Source: Tausonia pullulans (taxonomy: Eukaryota > Basidiomycota > Tremellomycetes > Cystofilobasidiales > Mrakiaceae). From it: a stretch of DNA of 64,000 bases. The DNA is taken from assembly GCA_951802195.1 (NCBI GenBank), contig OX637633.1:372001-436000 (forward strand), written 5' to 3'. Shown here one piece after another: positions 1 to 10,506 of this stretch. The translations under genes were made by a program, and so were the position numbers. Positions within the stretch are counted from its first letter, which is position 1, and each line of letters opens with the position of its first letter. Under the pieces are notes generated by a model. It was given only the letters and a program-made list of their open reading frames with translations, was not told where the DNA came from and did not search any database.

Positions 1-10
1 ACAAAAGTAA

Positions 11-83
11 TGCCTCGAGCCTGGCTCGAACAGGCCACCTTACGCTCTTCAGGCGTACGCTCTACCAGATGAGCTATCGAGGC
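11..83 (-). tRNA. tRNA-Phe (GAA), no intron
   Basis: A full cloverleaf reads on the minus strand: a 7-bp acceptor stem GCCTCGA/TCGAGGC, a D arm closed by GCTC/GAGC, an anticodon stem TACGC/GCGTA with loop CTGAAGA (anticodon GAA), a TTCGAGC T loop and an A discriminator. A TTTT Pol III stop follows about ten bases downstream. It has no intron, unlike most other tRNA genes in this window. Confidence 0.93.
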
Positions 84-1228
84 AGATAGATTGATTAAAT
101 CCCGGCTGCTGTACGCGCTCCACGAGTCGAAAGCACATCTCTCTCCGCCCCCTTGCCATGCCGTCCTCTACGGGTGTTCCATGGTCGAGTACAATACCAC
201 TACAAAAACAAAACCTGAAACAAAACCAACCCATAACGTCGGATGCGTTGAAAGGAGTTGCCGCAGAGTCACAGTTTCTACAGCGCCGGCCTCCTGTAGA
301 TCGATCTCCTTTTGAGTTGGGGTAGGGGGGAGGGAGGCTTGGGTCGACATTTCTGTACACCGAAACGGTAGGGGGGAGAGGGAGAGAGAGGAGAGCTGGG
401 GGGAAGGAAAACGAAAAGGGAGTCCACATGAAGCACCAGGGACGCACCCCCACAACCACCGCCACCCCAATCACGATCCAATCATCCAGCACAGGCAACA
501 CCACCACCACCACCGAACCAGCCCGAGCACCAGGTCACAACCTACCTCCGCCAGCCGCCTCAGCTGCCGACGACATCAGCCTCCGTCTCCCCCTTCCTCC
601 CCTTCCTCCCCTTCCTCCCCTTCCTCCCCTTCCTCCCCTTCCTCCCCTTCCTCCCCTTCCTCCCCCCGAAGACGACAAACCGGGTGGGGCGATGGGCGGC
701 CACGTGCGTACCCGTTCACAGCGGCCATAGAGCCATCGCTTCCTTGGTTTAGGGGCTATAACACGTCACTAGTAATGATGAGGTCAGTCGTTCGATTCGG
801 CTAGGAAGCTTTAGTGCCTGCGATCAGCGGACACGTCTCTTTTGCCCGTCCATGGTTGCCACACCTCCCGTCTCGTTTGTCTGGACTGGCCAAGCTGAGG
901 TGACAGGGAGACGAGCGTGTCCAGCTGTGCCGTGCCTGGAGCACCGACCTAGCTGACGTCTCAGCAAAGGCGAGCTTCGTGCCGGCTGGGGGTCGCGCGC
1001 GAAGGAGGAAGATCATTGCGGTGGCAGGTAATCGCACCATCACACCGCCAGGCACAGCCAGAGATCCCCTCCACCACCGCCCGCTCAGCGACGATCCAAC
1101 TCGAGCAAAGTGGAGAGAGGTTGGAGAAAAATGGGAGAGGAGAACCCTCGGCCCTGCCAGATGGCCTGCATATGCACCGATCCAACGTCGATCGGGAGAA
1201 AAGAAAAACGCCGGGCAAAAAGGAAGAC
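84..1228. other. Gene-free stretch with simple repeats
   Basis: This stretch lies between tRNA-Phe and the first tRNA-Cys. I see no RNA gene and no reading frame that looks like a protein family. The open frames here are proline/serine low-complexity translations of pyrimidine-rich DNA. The only distinct structure is the 9-bp tandem repeat annotated separately. Confidence 0.6.
592..666. repeat. 9-bp tandem repeat (CCTTCCTCC)n
   Basis: About eight perfect head-to-tail copies of the 9-mer ccttcctcc are visible. One strand is pure pyrimidine and the other pure purine. The unit length is the same as that of the 9-bp array near position 2,400, although the sequence differs. Confidence 0.95.
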
Positions 1229-1326
1229 AGTTTGATACAAGATTTGAACTAGTGACCTACAGAGAACAGCCTGTGCCACTGATGACACGCTTGCAATCTG
1301 TTGCTCTACCCCTGAGCTAATCAAAC
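1229..1326 (-). tRNA. tRNA-Cys (GCA) with ~26-nt intron
   Basis: The minus strand gives acceptor stem GTTTGAT/ATCAAAC, D arm GCTC/GAGC, and anticodon stem ACAGA/TCTGT with loop TTGCAA, so the anticodon is GCA. An intron of about 26 nt sits after position 37 and folds into a short hairpin. The discriminator is U, the base expected for tRNA-Cys. The T stem has one T-T mismatch. A T5 terminator follows. A near-identical copy lies in inverted orientation 1.6 kb away. Confidence 0.93.
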
Positions 1327-1534
1327 TTGCGCTCCAACGGCGCCAATGACATCCCACTTGTTCACCCGTTCACCACAGCTAGACCGCCATCTCCGCCACC
1401 GGATTGTCATGCCCCGCCGAACAAGCGCGCGTCCTTCCCTCGCCTGCTCAAATGCCACTACACAGCGCCCATCCAAGGTGGACCCCTACTGGACCCCTGC
1501 TGGACCCTGGCAGAGCCCGCCAAAAGATTACTTT

Positions 1535-1636
1535 AGCCCCACGGGGGGGTCGAACCCCCAACCTTCAGATCACCTTGTAAGTGAATGTTGAACACCTGCT
1601 AAGAGTCTGACGCTCTACCGATTGAGCTAGCAGGGC
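1535..1636 (-). tRNA. tRNA-Lys (CTT) with ~29-nt intron
   Basis: The minus strand shows acceptor stem GCCCTGC/GTGGGGC (two G-U pairs), D arm GCTC/GAGC, and anticodon stem TCAGA/TCTGA. The loop starts CTCTTA, giving anticodon CTT, and is interrupted by an intron of about 29 nt after position 37. The T arm is a perfect GGGGG/CCCCC with loop TTCGACC. A TTTT stop lies about 10 nt downstream. Confidence 0.9.
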
Positions 1637-1884
1637 GACCCAGACCGATTGACGGTCCTCTGTTCATGCCGTCGCCCAGCCCAGTGCCACCCCACCCCGG
1701 CAGAGAAGCCGCTCGCCCAGATTGTCCCCACTTAGTCCTTTCGCGGTCAGTCAGCCCTGTCTCAGCATCGTGCCAGGGTCAGAAATGCCATACCACTCCA
1801 GAACCCAATGTGGTCCCCCCGCTGTGTTGTCGTCGCGCGCTTTCGTCAACTCCAAGCACTCACTACCAGTGCTCTCGACATCTC

Positions 1885-2112
1885 GCTCATCCATCCGCGG
1901 CCATCTCTGTCGTCTCTGTCGTCTCTTCCCCCCTCTCTTGCCTCCCTTGCCTCTGTCGCCTCTCTTTTCTCTCTTTCCTCTCTTTCCTCTCTGGCCGGCC
2001 AAAAAGATAACCACTAGATCCATGACGGGTTCGAACCGCCGATCTTACCCTTAGGAAGGGCACGCCTTACCAACTGGGCCAATGGACCGTCCCGTGCCGA
2101 AGCTCGGTGTCG
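1885..2112. repeat. tRNA-Arg duplication unit, copy A
   Basis: This is the first of two direct repeats that each carry a tRNA-Arg(CCT) gene. The shared block begins with catccatccgcggcc and ends about 25 bp past the tRNA 5' end with ccgtgccgaagctcggtgtc. Pyrimidine-rich DNA fills the space between. This copy lacks the 9-bp array found in copy B: the sequence at 1939-1960 is the uninterrupted version of the bases that flank that array. Confidence 0.88.
2016..2088 (-). tRNA. tRNA-Arg (CCT), copy A
   Basis: The minus strand gives acceptor stem GGTCCAT/ATGGATC, an anticodon arm TGCCC/GGGTA with loop TTCCTAA (anticodon CCT), and T arm GGCGG TTCGAAC CCGTC. It has no intron. A T5 Pol III stop follows within the duplicated block. 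The mature region is identical to the second copy 480 bp away. Confidence 0.93.
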
Positions 2113-2360
2113 TCGCTGGACCGAGTGCGCGACAGGCACAGGCAGACTGGAGAGCCAGACAAAAGATACCAGGCAGCTGATAGCGAGCAGTGGACCGGCT
2201 GGGAGGCTACGCGCGCTCACGTTAGTGGCCGGCAGTCTGGAACAGAGCGCAGATACCTGTATGTGGACAGTGTTCACGTCAAGACCGTCGCGCGCTCCCA
2301 TCAGCCACCATCACTCTTCGGTATCTCGCCCATCCATCCGCGGCCGTCTCTTGCCTCCCT

Positions 2361-2450
2361 TCGCTCCCTTCGCTCCCTTCGCTCCCTTCGCTCCCTTCGC
2401 TCCCTTGGCTCCCTTGGCTCCCTTGGCTCCCTTGGCTCCCTTGGCTCCCT
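2361..2450. repeat. 9-bp minisatellite, two blocks of five
   Basis: Five perfect copies of tcgctccct are followed by five perfect copies of tggctccct. Single tgcctccct-like units border the array on both sides. The array sits exactly at a site that is contiguous in copy A of the duplication, so its insertion or expansion point is visible to the base. Confidence 0.95.
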
Positions 2451-2495
2451 TGCCTCTGTCGCCGCTCTTCCCTCCCTGGCCAAAAGATAACCGCT

Positions 2496-2568
2496 AGATC
2501 CATGACGGGTTCGAACCGCCGATCTTACCCTTAGGAAGGGCACGCCTTACCAACTGGGCCAATGGACC
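2496..2568 (-). tRNA. tRNA-Arg (CCT), copy B
   Basis: The mature sequence is identical to the first tRNA-Arg(CCT): anticodon loop TTCCTAA, no intron, intact cloverleaf. The downstream Pol III stop is TTTT rather than TTTTT. Both copies should therefore yield the same tRNA. Confidence 0.93.
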
Positions 2569-2968
2569 GTCCCGTGCCGAAGCTCGGTGTCACCGCTTGC
2601 CACCCGCCATCCTACTCTCCGCAGCAGATCACGTCCCAATCAACTGTGAGCCCAAGGAAGTACCCGACGTGCTCGACGAGACAAGGGGTAGCCGTAGTAC
2701 GCTCCCTGCGGGGCCGTAGTGTGGATGATGGAGCCCAAGGAGACAACCAACACCTGACTTTACTGCAAGCGATGGGTTGAAGCCCTGACACCAAGGAAGT
2801 GACGGTCCCTCGGGGTGTTCCCATAGGTCCATTGCCCATTAGAAAGCGTAGCATGTCCATGGGTAACGCTTGTTGTATATGGATTAAGGAAATGCGGAGG
2901 GAGCCAGGGATCGACAGAGCCAGGTGACGGCTGGGGGACGTTGTGTCTCATCCGCCCAGTCGCGGATC

Positions 2969-3066
2969 GTTTGATTAGCTCAGGGGTAGAGCAACAGATT
3001 GCAAGCGTGCCATCAATGGCACAGGCTGTTCTCTGTAGGTCACTAGTTCAAATCTTGTATCAAACT
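2969..3066 (+). tRNA. tRNA-Cys (GCA) with ~26-nt intron, inverted copy
   Basis: This has the same mature sequence as the minus-strand tRNA-Cys, with anticodon GCA, U discriminator and a TTTTT stop about 8 nt downstream. Its intron differs from the other copy at two positions. In this copy the intron hairpin CCAT/ATGG is perfectly paired; in the other copy both changes give G-U pairs, so the stem is kept in both genes. Confidence 0.93.
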
Positions 3067-5187
3067 GTCTCTTTTTGGTCTGGTTTGTCAAACATTCATG
3101 GACATCCATGGATGCACATTCTGGGATCCATCGCAAGCGAGTCTTGTTCTTTGGCTGAGGTCCGTCTCTCTGCCCATAAACGATCGCCTGGGGACTGAGC
3201 GACGGCCCAGACTGAGACTCTGGCTGCACATAGGCAGCGCTGGGGTGGATGTGTTCAATGTGTGCTGATTGGGGAGTGGACCCGGCGTCGAGGGAGAACA
3301 AGGATCCCTTGGCCGTTGGGCAAGGGAGAGAGAGAGGGTGGCGTCGACGGTCACTTCGCCCTTTCCGTGTATCATCCTCGAGTGCCAAGCACATAGCATT
3401 GCCTGGCAAACCCTGGCTATGGGGTTTATATCCCCAGGTAGTAATACCTCGAATGCGTTTCCTCTCCATATCGTCCCCGCTCATTCCTGCCCGCTCTCCT
3501 CCTGTCCCATCCTCTCCGCTTCCCTTTCGCGACCGACAGGCGAACATTATTTTTCGCGTCTGACTGCGGACCGGGAGGTTGTGAGTTGAAGTCCCAAGTT
3601 GTTCTAAGGTTTTGCATCGCCGGCTATCTAGAAGGGCCGGACGATTCCTCGCCTTTATGCCTCGTTCGTGTCGCATCTCGTCACTCCGATCCGTTCTTGG
3701 TCCTGATCTCATCCATGACGCCTTCCAGACAAACGCGGACGAGCTATGAGGGTCAAGCCCATCTCGGCCCGTGCTTCTCGGCCTCTAAACCCCCGCCTCA
3801 CTCTCATTGTCCGCTGAAGGGTGTGCTCTCCAACCCGAGGCTAGCTCAGCTTCCCCCTCAACAATTCGGATTGTGGCAGTCTCCCGTCCTCGAAGCGAGA
3901 CCAATATTGATTTCATGCTCTGCAAGCTCGATAGACAGGAACCAAACGCTCGCATGCTTGCCCAGCCATTGTCCCCTCCTGCGCTCTCCCTCGTCCAACC
4001 GAGATCATCCACTCGGTGCGTTTTTGAGCAACAAGCAACCAGGGCGATTTACCCTTGAATATCTATCTTGCCCTTTCCAAGTTTTCGCTCGATCTATCAT
4101 GCGAGGATTGGGTCGAAGCTCGCTTCAGAAGCATACAAGCGAGAACAAGAGCGTCGAAGACAATATTCGAAGTCATCTATCGTCGTTATGTTAAACGTAA
4201 AAGAGCAGAAAGTCGAAACAGAACTTCCCGATCGAAGGGTGATTGGTTAAGGTCGCGGAAGAGGTTCGCTCGATGAGAGAGCAAGAGCGAAGGGGAGGGA
4301 GCCGCCGTAGAGATTGGGAAGGGGGCATGGGAGCAGCTGGACGAAACAGCGCGAAGTAACAAGGAGCAAAGTCAAGTGATCTTCGAGCGAGGATCAAGAT
4401 CGGGTTTCATTCGGTCGGCGTCGTAGCACCATGAAAGCAGGACAGAGGAATTCAGCAGCACGTGTCTCGCGATAAGCTGAAGAGAAGCGGACCCTAGTGG
4501 CTTCCACTCATCGGTGCACCATCTAGACAAGAGCGACTGGGCGTTTGGAGAAGACTATGAGTAAAGCGCAGTCCTGGGGCTACTGATATCGAACATCAAC
4601 GTCGAAATCGGCGCGCTCAGACGTCCAGATGCCGCGCGTCTAAGGGACCTGAGAATCCGCCTCGTGTGCGACACTGCAAGGAGGATCAGAACGTCCGAGC
4701 GTGAGACCATACTAGAACCTGGCTCGATGCCCCTGCTCGAGGAAGGATCAAGGGATTAGCTCGAGGGGCTCGAGAACGGCGACATAGGACCTACCACGTG
4801 TGAGGCTCGAGAGCTCCGCTTGCTGTTGAGAACCTCGTCTGCCCCACTCTCAAAGTCGACACTGGATGTGCGTCGAGTTTATCAGATGATAACTTCGAAC
4901 TACAGGATCCAACAACTCGGATGGCAGACGCCAAACACCCACCGCCGGATACATGGAGTGATCAGGATCGAAGGCATCTGCCCCAAATGTCGTCTGTCTT
5001 GGCGACGATAGTTCGACTTCGTCACACAGGTAAGTCCCGAACTGCTCGTTCATGTCTATGGAGCGATCTAATAGTCATGTGCGAGAACTTGAACCAGGTT
5101 GATGTCGGCTCTCAAGGGTCCGCGATGGACTGGCCTACCTGAAAATGAGAATGGATATAATGATGGGTAGAAATGCTATGAAATAAA
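3067..5187. other. Gene-free stretch, about 2.1 kb
   Basis: I find no protein family, no splice-linked exons and no complete RNA gene here. The segment from about 4,050 to 5,100 looks less GC-rich than its surroundings and has only short open frames. A degraded repeat is possible but not demonstrable by eye. A tRNA-like 3' half near 3,538-3,600 is listed separately. Confidence 0.5.
3538..3600 (+). pseudogene. Possible tRNA-Arg-like 3' half
   Basis: The string TCTGACTGCGGA, then GAGGTTGTGAG and TTGAAGTCCC, resembles the anticodon arm, variable loop and T arm of an Arg-type tRNA. The anticodon stem and T stem are mispaired and no 5' half or acceptor stem can be found. It may be a tRNA relic or chance similarity. 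Confidence 0.25.
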
Positions 5188-7858
5188 TTAAACATTGGTA
5201 GGGTTATTATTGCTGGAGTCGTCAATGTGCTGAGCATCGCCAAAGTTGCGAGCGCCCTTCTTCTCAGGGACCTCCGCCTCAATAGCGTCCCGGCGGTGGG
5301 CATAACCGGGAGGGATCCAGCTCTCGGAACGCCAAGCGGGAGTGTTCTTGTCCTCCCAGAGGGTCTGAACCTGCTCAAGAGAGAGGCCAGAACCTTCCTT
5401 GAGGAAGAAGAAGACCATGGCGACTGAAATACGACACGGATGGGTGGCACGAAATCAGTTCGACATTTCACAACTTATAACGGCCTGGGACACTTTGCAA
5501 CGTACCAGCGACAAAATTGCAGCCAGCAAAGACGAATCTGATGCACGAAAGATAAGCAAATGAGTAAAGGGACGATGATAGAGTCAGATGAGTGCATTTA
5601 CCCGTAAGAGTAGCCAATCGCGCCCGTGATGAAGGGTGTAAAGAAGGCGAGAAGGAAATTCCACAGCCAGTTTGAGGCCACACTGAAACTCTATTGAACA
5701 GTAAGTTGGAAGTCGTCAGTGTCATCCATCTAGGTGGTAAGGAGGTGACGGAAGAACCGACCTGCATCCTCGCGCGGGTGCGCTGCGGGTACATCTCCGC
5801 AGTAACAATCCAGACACCGGGACCCCAAGTCGAGGCAAATCCAGCGACTGAGAAAGGTAAGAGCATTTGGGAATGAGTGAGGATGCAAATGGGTAGACAG
5901 GCGAGTGGCAAGGTGGCGGCCGCTACACTACTCTCCCGCCCCCTTGTCACCATGTCGCCGCGCAAAAATTGTACACACTGAAAAGGCAGGTGGCTGCAAT
6001 CATGAGGCGTCCGGTCGTGAGACTCTCTTCGGGCGAAGAGACGGTACCGGCGATGGCAAAGACAAAGAGCCAGAACGACTGCCAGGCGCCACCGATAATA
6101 AGGGGCTTGCGACGACCAAAGCGCTCAAGGAACCAAAGACCGGGGAGACTGTGCGCAGAATGAGCGACGTTTTATTGTGTTTTTGGGATGGAGGACTCAC
6201 GTGGTGACAGTGTTGACTACTCCGAGGATAATCTGGGTAACATAAGAGTCGTCGATTCCGACGCCCTGAAAGATGGTGGCTCCGTAGTAGACTGAAAGCA
6301 CTCGTATATCAGTGAAAGCCCAAAGATTGCCCCAGAGGACTAGACCCACAGAAGTAATTGGCGCCGGTGAGCTGCTGGAACATTTGGAGGAGAATACCGA
6401 GGATGGTGCGTTTTCGGAGCTTGGGACCGAAGCACTCTAGAATGCACCCCGTGAGCTTTAATCCTTCAAAAGATGGCTATGGAAGTCACGCACCTGCTAC
6501 GGTTCCGGTGCCAAGTTTATCGTCGATGGCGATAGCCTCAAGAATCTCGTTGTAGTCGTGTTCCACATATTGATTCACTGTGGTACGACAGGCTGTTACC
6601 TCCTGCAGACCAAATTTGCTTAATAAAATCTGGCACTTACTCTCGTCGACATGAACTCCGCGAACGCGCGCAAGGGCGGCTCTAGCTTTGTCGTGCTTGC
6701 CTTTCTTCATGAGCCAACGGGGGGACTCAGGCATGAAGAGGATGCCGAACCCGATGATCGCGGCAAAGACCATGGTGAGTCCGACGAGGGTGCGCCAGCT
6801 GGCGGGGCCATCAAGGTCGCGGAGCCCAATACTGCGTGAAGAGGTACTGAGCGACGTTTCTAAAGAGCAGCGGGTAAAATAGACTTACCCAAAGCAGTAG
6901 GCGATGAGAATACCGAGAGTGATGAAGAGCTGGTAAGTGGCGACTGAGAACCGTGATAGATTGAGCCAACTGCGAATTGAGATGTCACCGCGCCACTGGC
7001 AAGCTCACCAAGAGTACCACGAATTTGCTTTGGGGCAAGCTCAGACTGGTATAGCGGAACGTTCGCCGAGAGAGATCCGATGCCAAGACCAGTGACAAAA
7101 CGACCCATGGCAAACTGCTGCCAGACAGTGGTCGCTGAAATCTGAATGGCGACTCCGACGCAGACGATGAGGGACGCAAAGGACATGGCCGTGCGACGAC
7201 CGAATCGATCGGCGATGGGCGAACCAAAGAGGGCACCGGTGAGAGTACCTGAGTTTCGTGTTAGTGTCAGTTTAGTCAGCCATGCGCTGCGCTTAGAGGC
7301 TCCCAGGCAAGAACGCACCGATGGAAAGAAGACCAACGATAAGGCCCTCACGGACATTGGAGAACTCAGGTTCGCCTTCAGCATTGACGTTATCCGCGAA
7401 CCGCTCCTTGAAATCCAGGATGGGAGTGATGTCTGAAAAGGACGAGTCCAGGTCAGCGCGGATCATGTGAGCAGGAGCCTGCTACCGAGGCGCAGAAAGG
7501 CAGCGACGTAAGGTGTACGTACCTGCTATCTGTCCGGTGTCCTGGAACAATCGAAAATGGAGGGAGAACAGTTATTTGAGAGTAATCGAAATGAAGAATC
7601 ATACGAGTGGCACTCACGTAACCGAAGAGGAACTGAAGGTGAGAAAGTGCAAGGCAGGTAGAGAATGATTGTCAGTAATGGCAGCGGAGTGGAGTGGTGA
7701 AAAGCGCCAGGCTCGCTAGTCTCTTCCCATTTTTGCCTCGTCTCCCTCTCGACTATTGCTGACAAAGGAATACTCACACCACCCATTGAAGCGAACAAGG
7801 CGAGAGCAACGGCAGAGTACCCGATGGGCTCTCCGGCGACTACGAAGTTTTTGCCCAT
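5188..7858 (-). CDS. Hexose-type sugar transporter (MFS, sugar porter family)
   Basis: This encodes a plasma-membrane monosaccharide transporter of the major facilitator superfamily, expected to have 12 membrane helices. At least ten short exons are needed. The N-terminus [20 protein letters not shown] leads through FLFGY and DTGQIAG, where the family has GGxLFGYDTG. Next come DRFGRR in the helix 2-3 loop, [22 protein letters not shown] at the end of the first half, an [10 protein letters not shown] repeat in the second half, and [20 protein letters not shown] (family PAEIFPxxxR). The tail [18 protein letters not shown] is typical of fungal HXT/STP-like carriers. The substrate is most likely glucose or a related hexose, but specificity cannot be read from sequence. 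A 14-base poly-C run lies in the leader about 100 nt before the ATG. Confidence 0.93.
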
Positions 7859-9450
7859 GTTGGCGCAGGTGATTGGAAGAGGGCGAGGGTGTGTGTGTGG
7901 TGGAGTGCGCCCGATGTAGTTGAGCGCGGGGAGAGTTGGACTGGGGGTTCTCCGTGGGGGGGGGGGGGGGTAGGTGGTTGTCTGAGGAATGATGGGTACT
8001 CCAGCCTGGAGAGGGTGAGAAAAAGGGAAGCCAACGAGGGGCCATCGTCATCGTCCGCGGGTCCTTCCTGGCCCCTTCGGGGCTGACGGAGGCGCCCACA
8101 CTCCCGTAGGTCAAACTCTTGACAAACAGAGGTGGCAGTGGCGGACCCTCCTTTTATTGGCCCGTTGTCAGCCAAGTTTACGTGGCGAGTGTGGGGGATG
8201 TGCATGACGTATTGGTTCATTTCTTGGCCTCACACGAGAACGGCGGCGTGCATGGCTAAAGAAAGGAACACCGCCGGATTGAACGTCATGCTTCCCTTCT
8301 GCTCTTGACTCTTATAAGTGATCCTGACCCCTCCTGCTTCGGTGCAGCATCGCAAAGAATCATGGTCTCCTGGCGGAAGTTGGGTCCGTCTGTGACAGAG
8401 TTTGAGACGATGCCGCTTTAACCAAGAGTGCACGGCAAAAGAGGGAAGTGGGGTGGCCGGCCGGATCGAGTGGGGGAGTGGAAAGTTCACTGGGCGGCGG
8501 CGGCCGATGAGGTGAGGGAGCGGGGGCGGATAAATGAGGGCAGTCCGAAGAACTTGGCTCTCGGCTCATCTTCCTCACGACCTTTGAAGTTCGGAAAAAG
8601 CGTGATGCCGTCATCGTGGGAAATGCGGCGTGTGATAATGCACGCGTGTCTTCGAGACCAAGCATGTCTCTCGCCCTTCATTCAAGAATTTCCCCGAAGA
8701 GAGCAGCGCAAACGCACGAGGATCATATGAATTTTCGCTCAAGAACTGCGTTCAAGGTTTGTGCTCACTTGATTGAACCAACGACCCAGTTGTTTCGTCG
8801 TTGCGTTCAGTCAGCTCGAGGAGCACGCAAGGCATCAGGAGCTCCGAGTCCCCCGTACGGGGCTCAATTCAGAAGGGATTGAGGAGACCCGGCCAAGTCT
8901 GCAAGGAAGTGCGGAGACGACTGCCAGATAGACTTGATCAGAGCGGTTTCCAAGCTCGGCGACCGAGCCGAGCTCTCTTGTCCCTTGGCTGCTCGAGGAC
9001 TTCTCGGACCGCTATTGTCGATAGGAAATAGCCCTGGGGCCGCCGGCTGACAAACCTATGAGACGAGGTTGGACAATCGCCGGCGGCTCGGAGTTGAGAT
9101 CTGCGGTGATGTTGTGTCAGGACGACGGGGACTTAAGGTGGTCGGCGACTGGAACAATCCGGCTGGTAAGGTATCTTGACTAAGCAGGGCCACCCTTCAG
9201 AATCCCTGAGAGTAAGTTATAGTGTATTGTCGATCCAAGGCATGGCGAAGAAGATGAAGTATGGTGAAGCGGCTGTTGTCAAGCTGTTTAACGGTGACCT
9301 GAACGGTGACCTGATCTGTCAGGCGAGAATCGAGGAGGGAACGCGGCAAGGTCTTCTCCGTTCAACTACCATCAGCCTTGCTCTTTTCTTCTACACGCCA
9401 GTCACCTGCTTCGAGACATCTGCATCCAGGGATTTGCAACTTAACCAGTT
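7859..9450. other. Divergent promoter region between transporter and HUB1
   Basis: About 1.6 kb separates the start codons of the sugar transporter (leftward) and HUB1 (rightward). Short open frames occur on both strands but none shows a recognisable motif or exon pattern. A poly-G run (poly-C on the transporter strand) is at about 7,959-7,972. Controls for both genes are presumably here, but I recognise no specific site. Confidence 0.5.
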
Positions 9451-10506
9451 ATGCCCTCCTCTCCCCCTTGCTCGCTCGACCGGTCGGCGTCGCCCGTCCG
9501 GCCATCCGAAGCCAAGCCGCCTAAGAACCTCGACATCTACAAGAAAAAGTCGACGTCGTCCGCCTCGGGTCCCTCCCGATCTTCTGGACGGGATCAGCAC
9601 GACGATGCTCGTTACGACAGGAGCCGGCTGTCCTCGGGGCGGGACGACGGCAACTATAGGTCGCGTTCAGAGCGACATGTTGAGCGCGACGGCGGGCGGG
9701 GGCCGTCGAGGGGAAAGGATGACAAGCGGCCGAGGGGTGGCGACTATCGGGACTACAGGGATGACAGGGGCTCGAGGGACACCAGGGACTCGAGGGACGA
9801 CTACCGAGGCTTGTCGTCGTCATACTCGCGCGACTTGCGAGACCGGGATGGGCCATCCTCTCGCTCTGCTCCTGCTCCTCCGGCCCCCTCGAGTGCCCCT
9901 TTGACATCGGCGGGCGGGGGCCCTCCAGTACGGGCACCTGCTCCGGTCGCTGCCATGTGCGTTCATTCACTCCTCCACGCGATCCTCTCCCGAATTGCGT
10001 CGTTGTAGAGCGGGATAGGCTTGACGACCCTTACTTGGCTCATCCTACAGGCCCATGATGGGAGGCACCATGATCGAGGTCATTGCGAATGACAGGCTCG
10101 GTCGAAAAGGTGCTCTCCTCTGTTCTCGCGCGTTGCGGTCGGTGTATTAACAATGCTTCATTCGATTTGCTTCCTTTCGCTAGTGCGCGTCAAGTGCTCC
10201 CCTGAGGACACCGTTGGCGACCTCAAGAAGCTCATCGCAGCCCAGACGGGCACGAACCACAAGAAGGTTCAGCTCAAGAAATGGTCCGTTCTGTCTCACT
10301 TCGCGTGACGGGGTCGTGGATCGAGCTGACAGTGGTAGTTCCCTGGCCTTGAAGGTACACCACGTTCAAGGACCACATCACCTTAGCCGACTACGAGATC
10401 CACGACGGCATGGTGCGTCGTTCACCCTCGTGAGATTGATTCTTGGGTATGGGCCACGTCTGACTTCTCGGTCGTCGTTTATTCGCAGAGCTTGGAGATG
10501 TACTAG
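9451..10506 (+). CDS. HUB1: Ubiquitin-like splicing modifier Hub1/UBL5 with RS/RD-rich N-terminal extension
   Basis: The last ~73 codons encode Hub1/UBL5, a non-conjugated ubiquitin-like protein that binds spliceosomal HIND motifs and affects splice-site choice. Diagnostic strings are [48 protein letters not shown] and SLEMY. Five exons fit: 9451-9956, 10051-10109, 10184-10283, 10355-10412 and 10489-10506, all with GT-AG introns. Exon 1 adds about 168 residues, first Ser/Pro/Lys-rich and then packed with Arg, Asp, Ser and Gly ([20 protein letters not shown]), like spliceosomal RS/RD domains. It joins in frame to the ubiquitin fold. Canonical Hub1 is only about 73 aa, and an internal ATG at 10,070 could start that short form. 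The C-terminus has a single Tyr instead of the usual Tyr-Tyr plus one residue. Confidence 0.92.

Larger units (their letters stand above)
2323..2592. repeat. tRNA-Arg duplication unit, copy B
   Basis: This is the second direct repeat of the tRNA-Arg unit. Relative to copy A it has a few substitutions in the flank and about 90 extra bp made of 9-bp repeats. The tRNA and about 20 bp on its 5' side are identical, which suggests a recent tandem duplication or gene conversion. Confidence 0.88.

Noticed and set aside
2341-2460. CRISPR-like array
   Set aside because: The 9-bp units are contiguous with no spacers. It is an ordinary minisatellite in a eukaryotic genome.
5075-5160. tRNA on the minus strand (T-loop-like GGTTCAAGTTC)
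   Set aside because: No anticodon arm, D arm or acceptor stem can be folded around it.
8428-9031. Several 60-100 codon frames between the sugar transporter and HUB1
   Set aside because: They overlap on both strands, lack family motifs and have no consistent exon structure.
9430-10010. RS/RD-rich exon as a separate SR-protein gene
   Set aside because: The exon ends with a good donor in phase with the Hub1 exon and has no stop before it. No other downstream exon with an RNA-binding domain is present, so fusion to Hub1 is the simpler reading.
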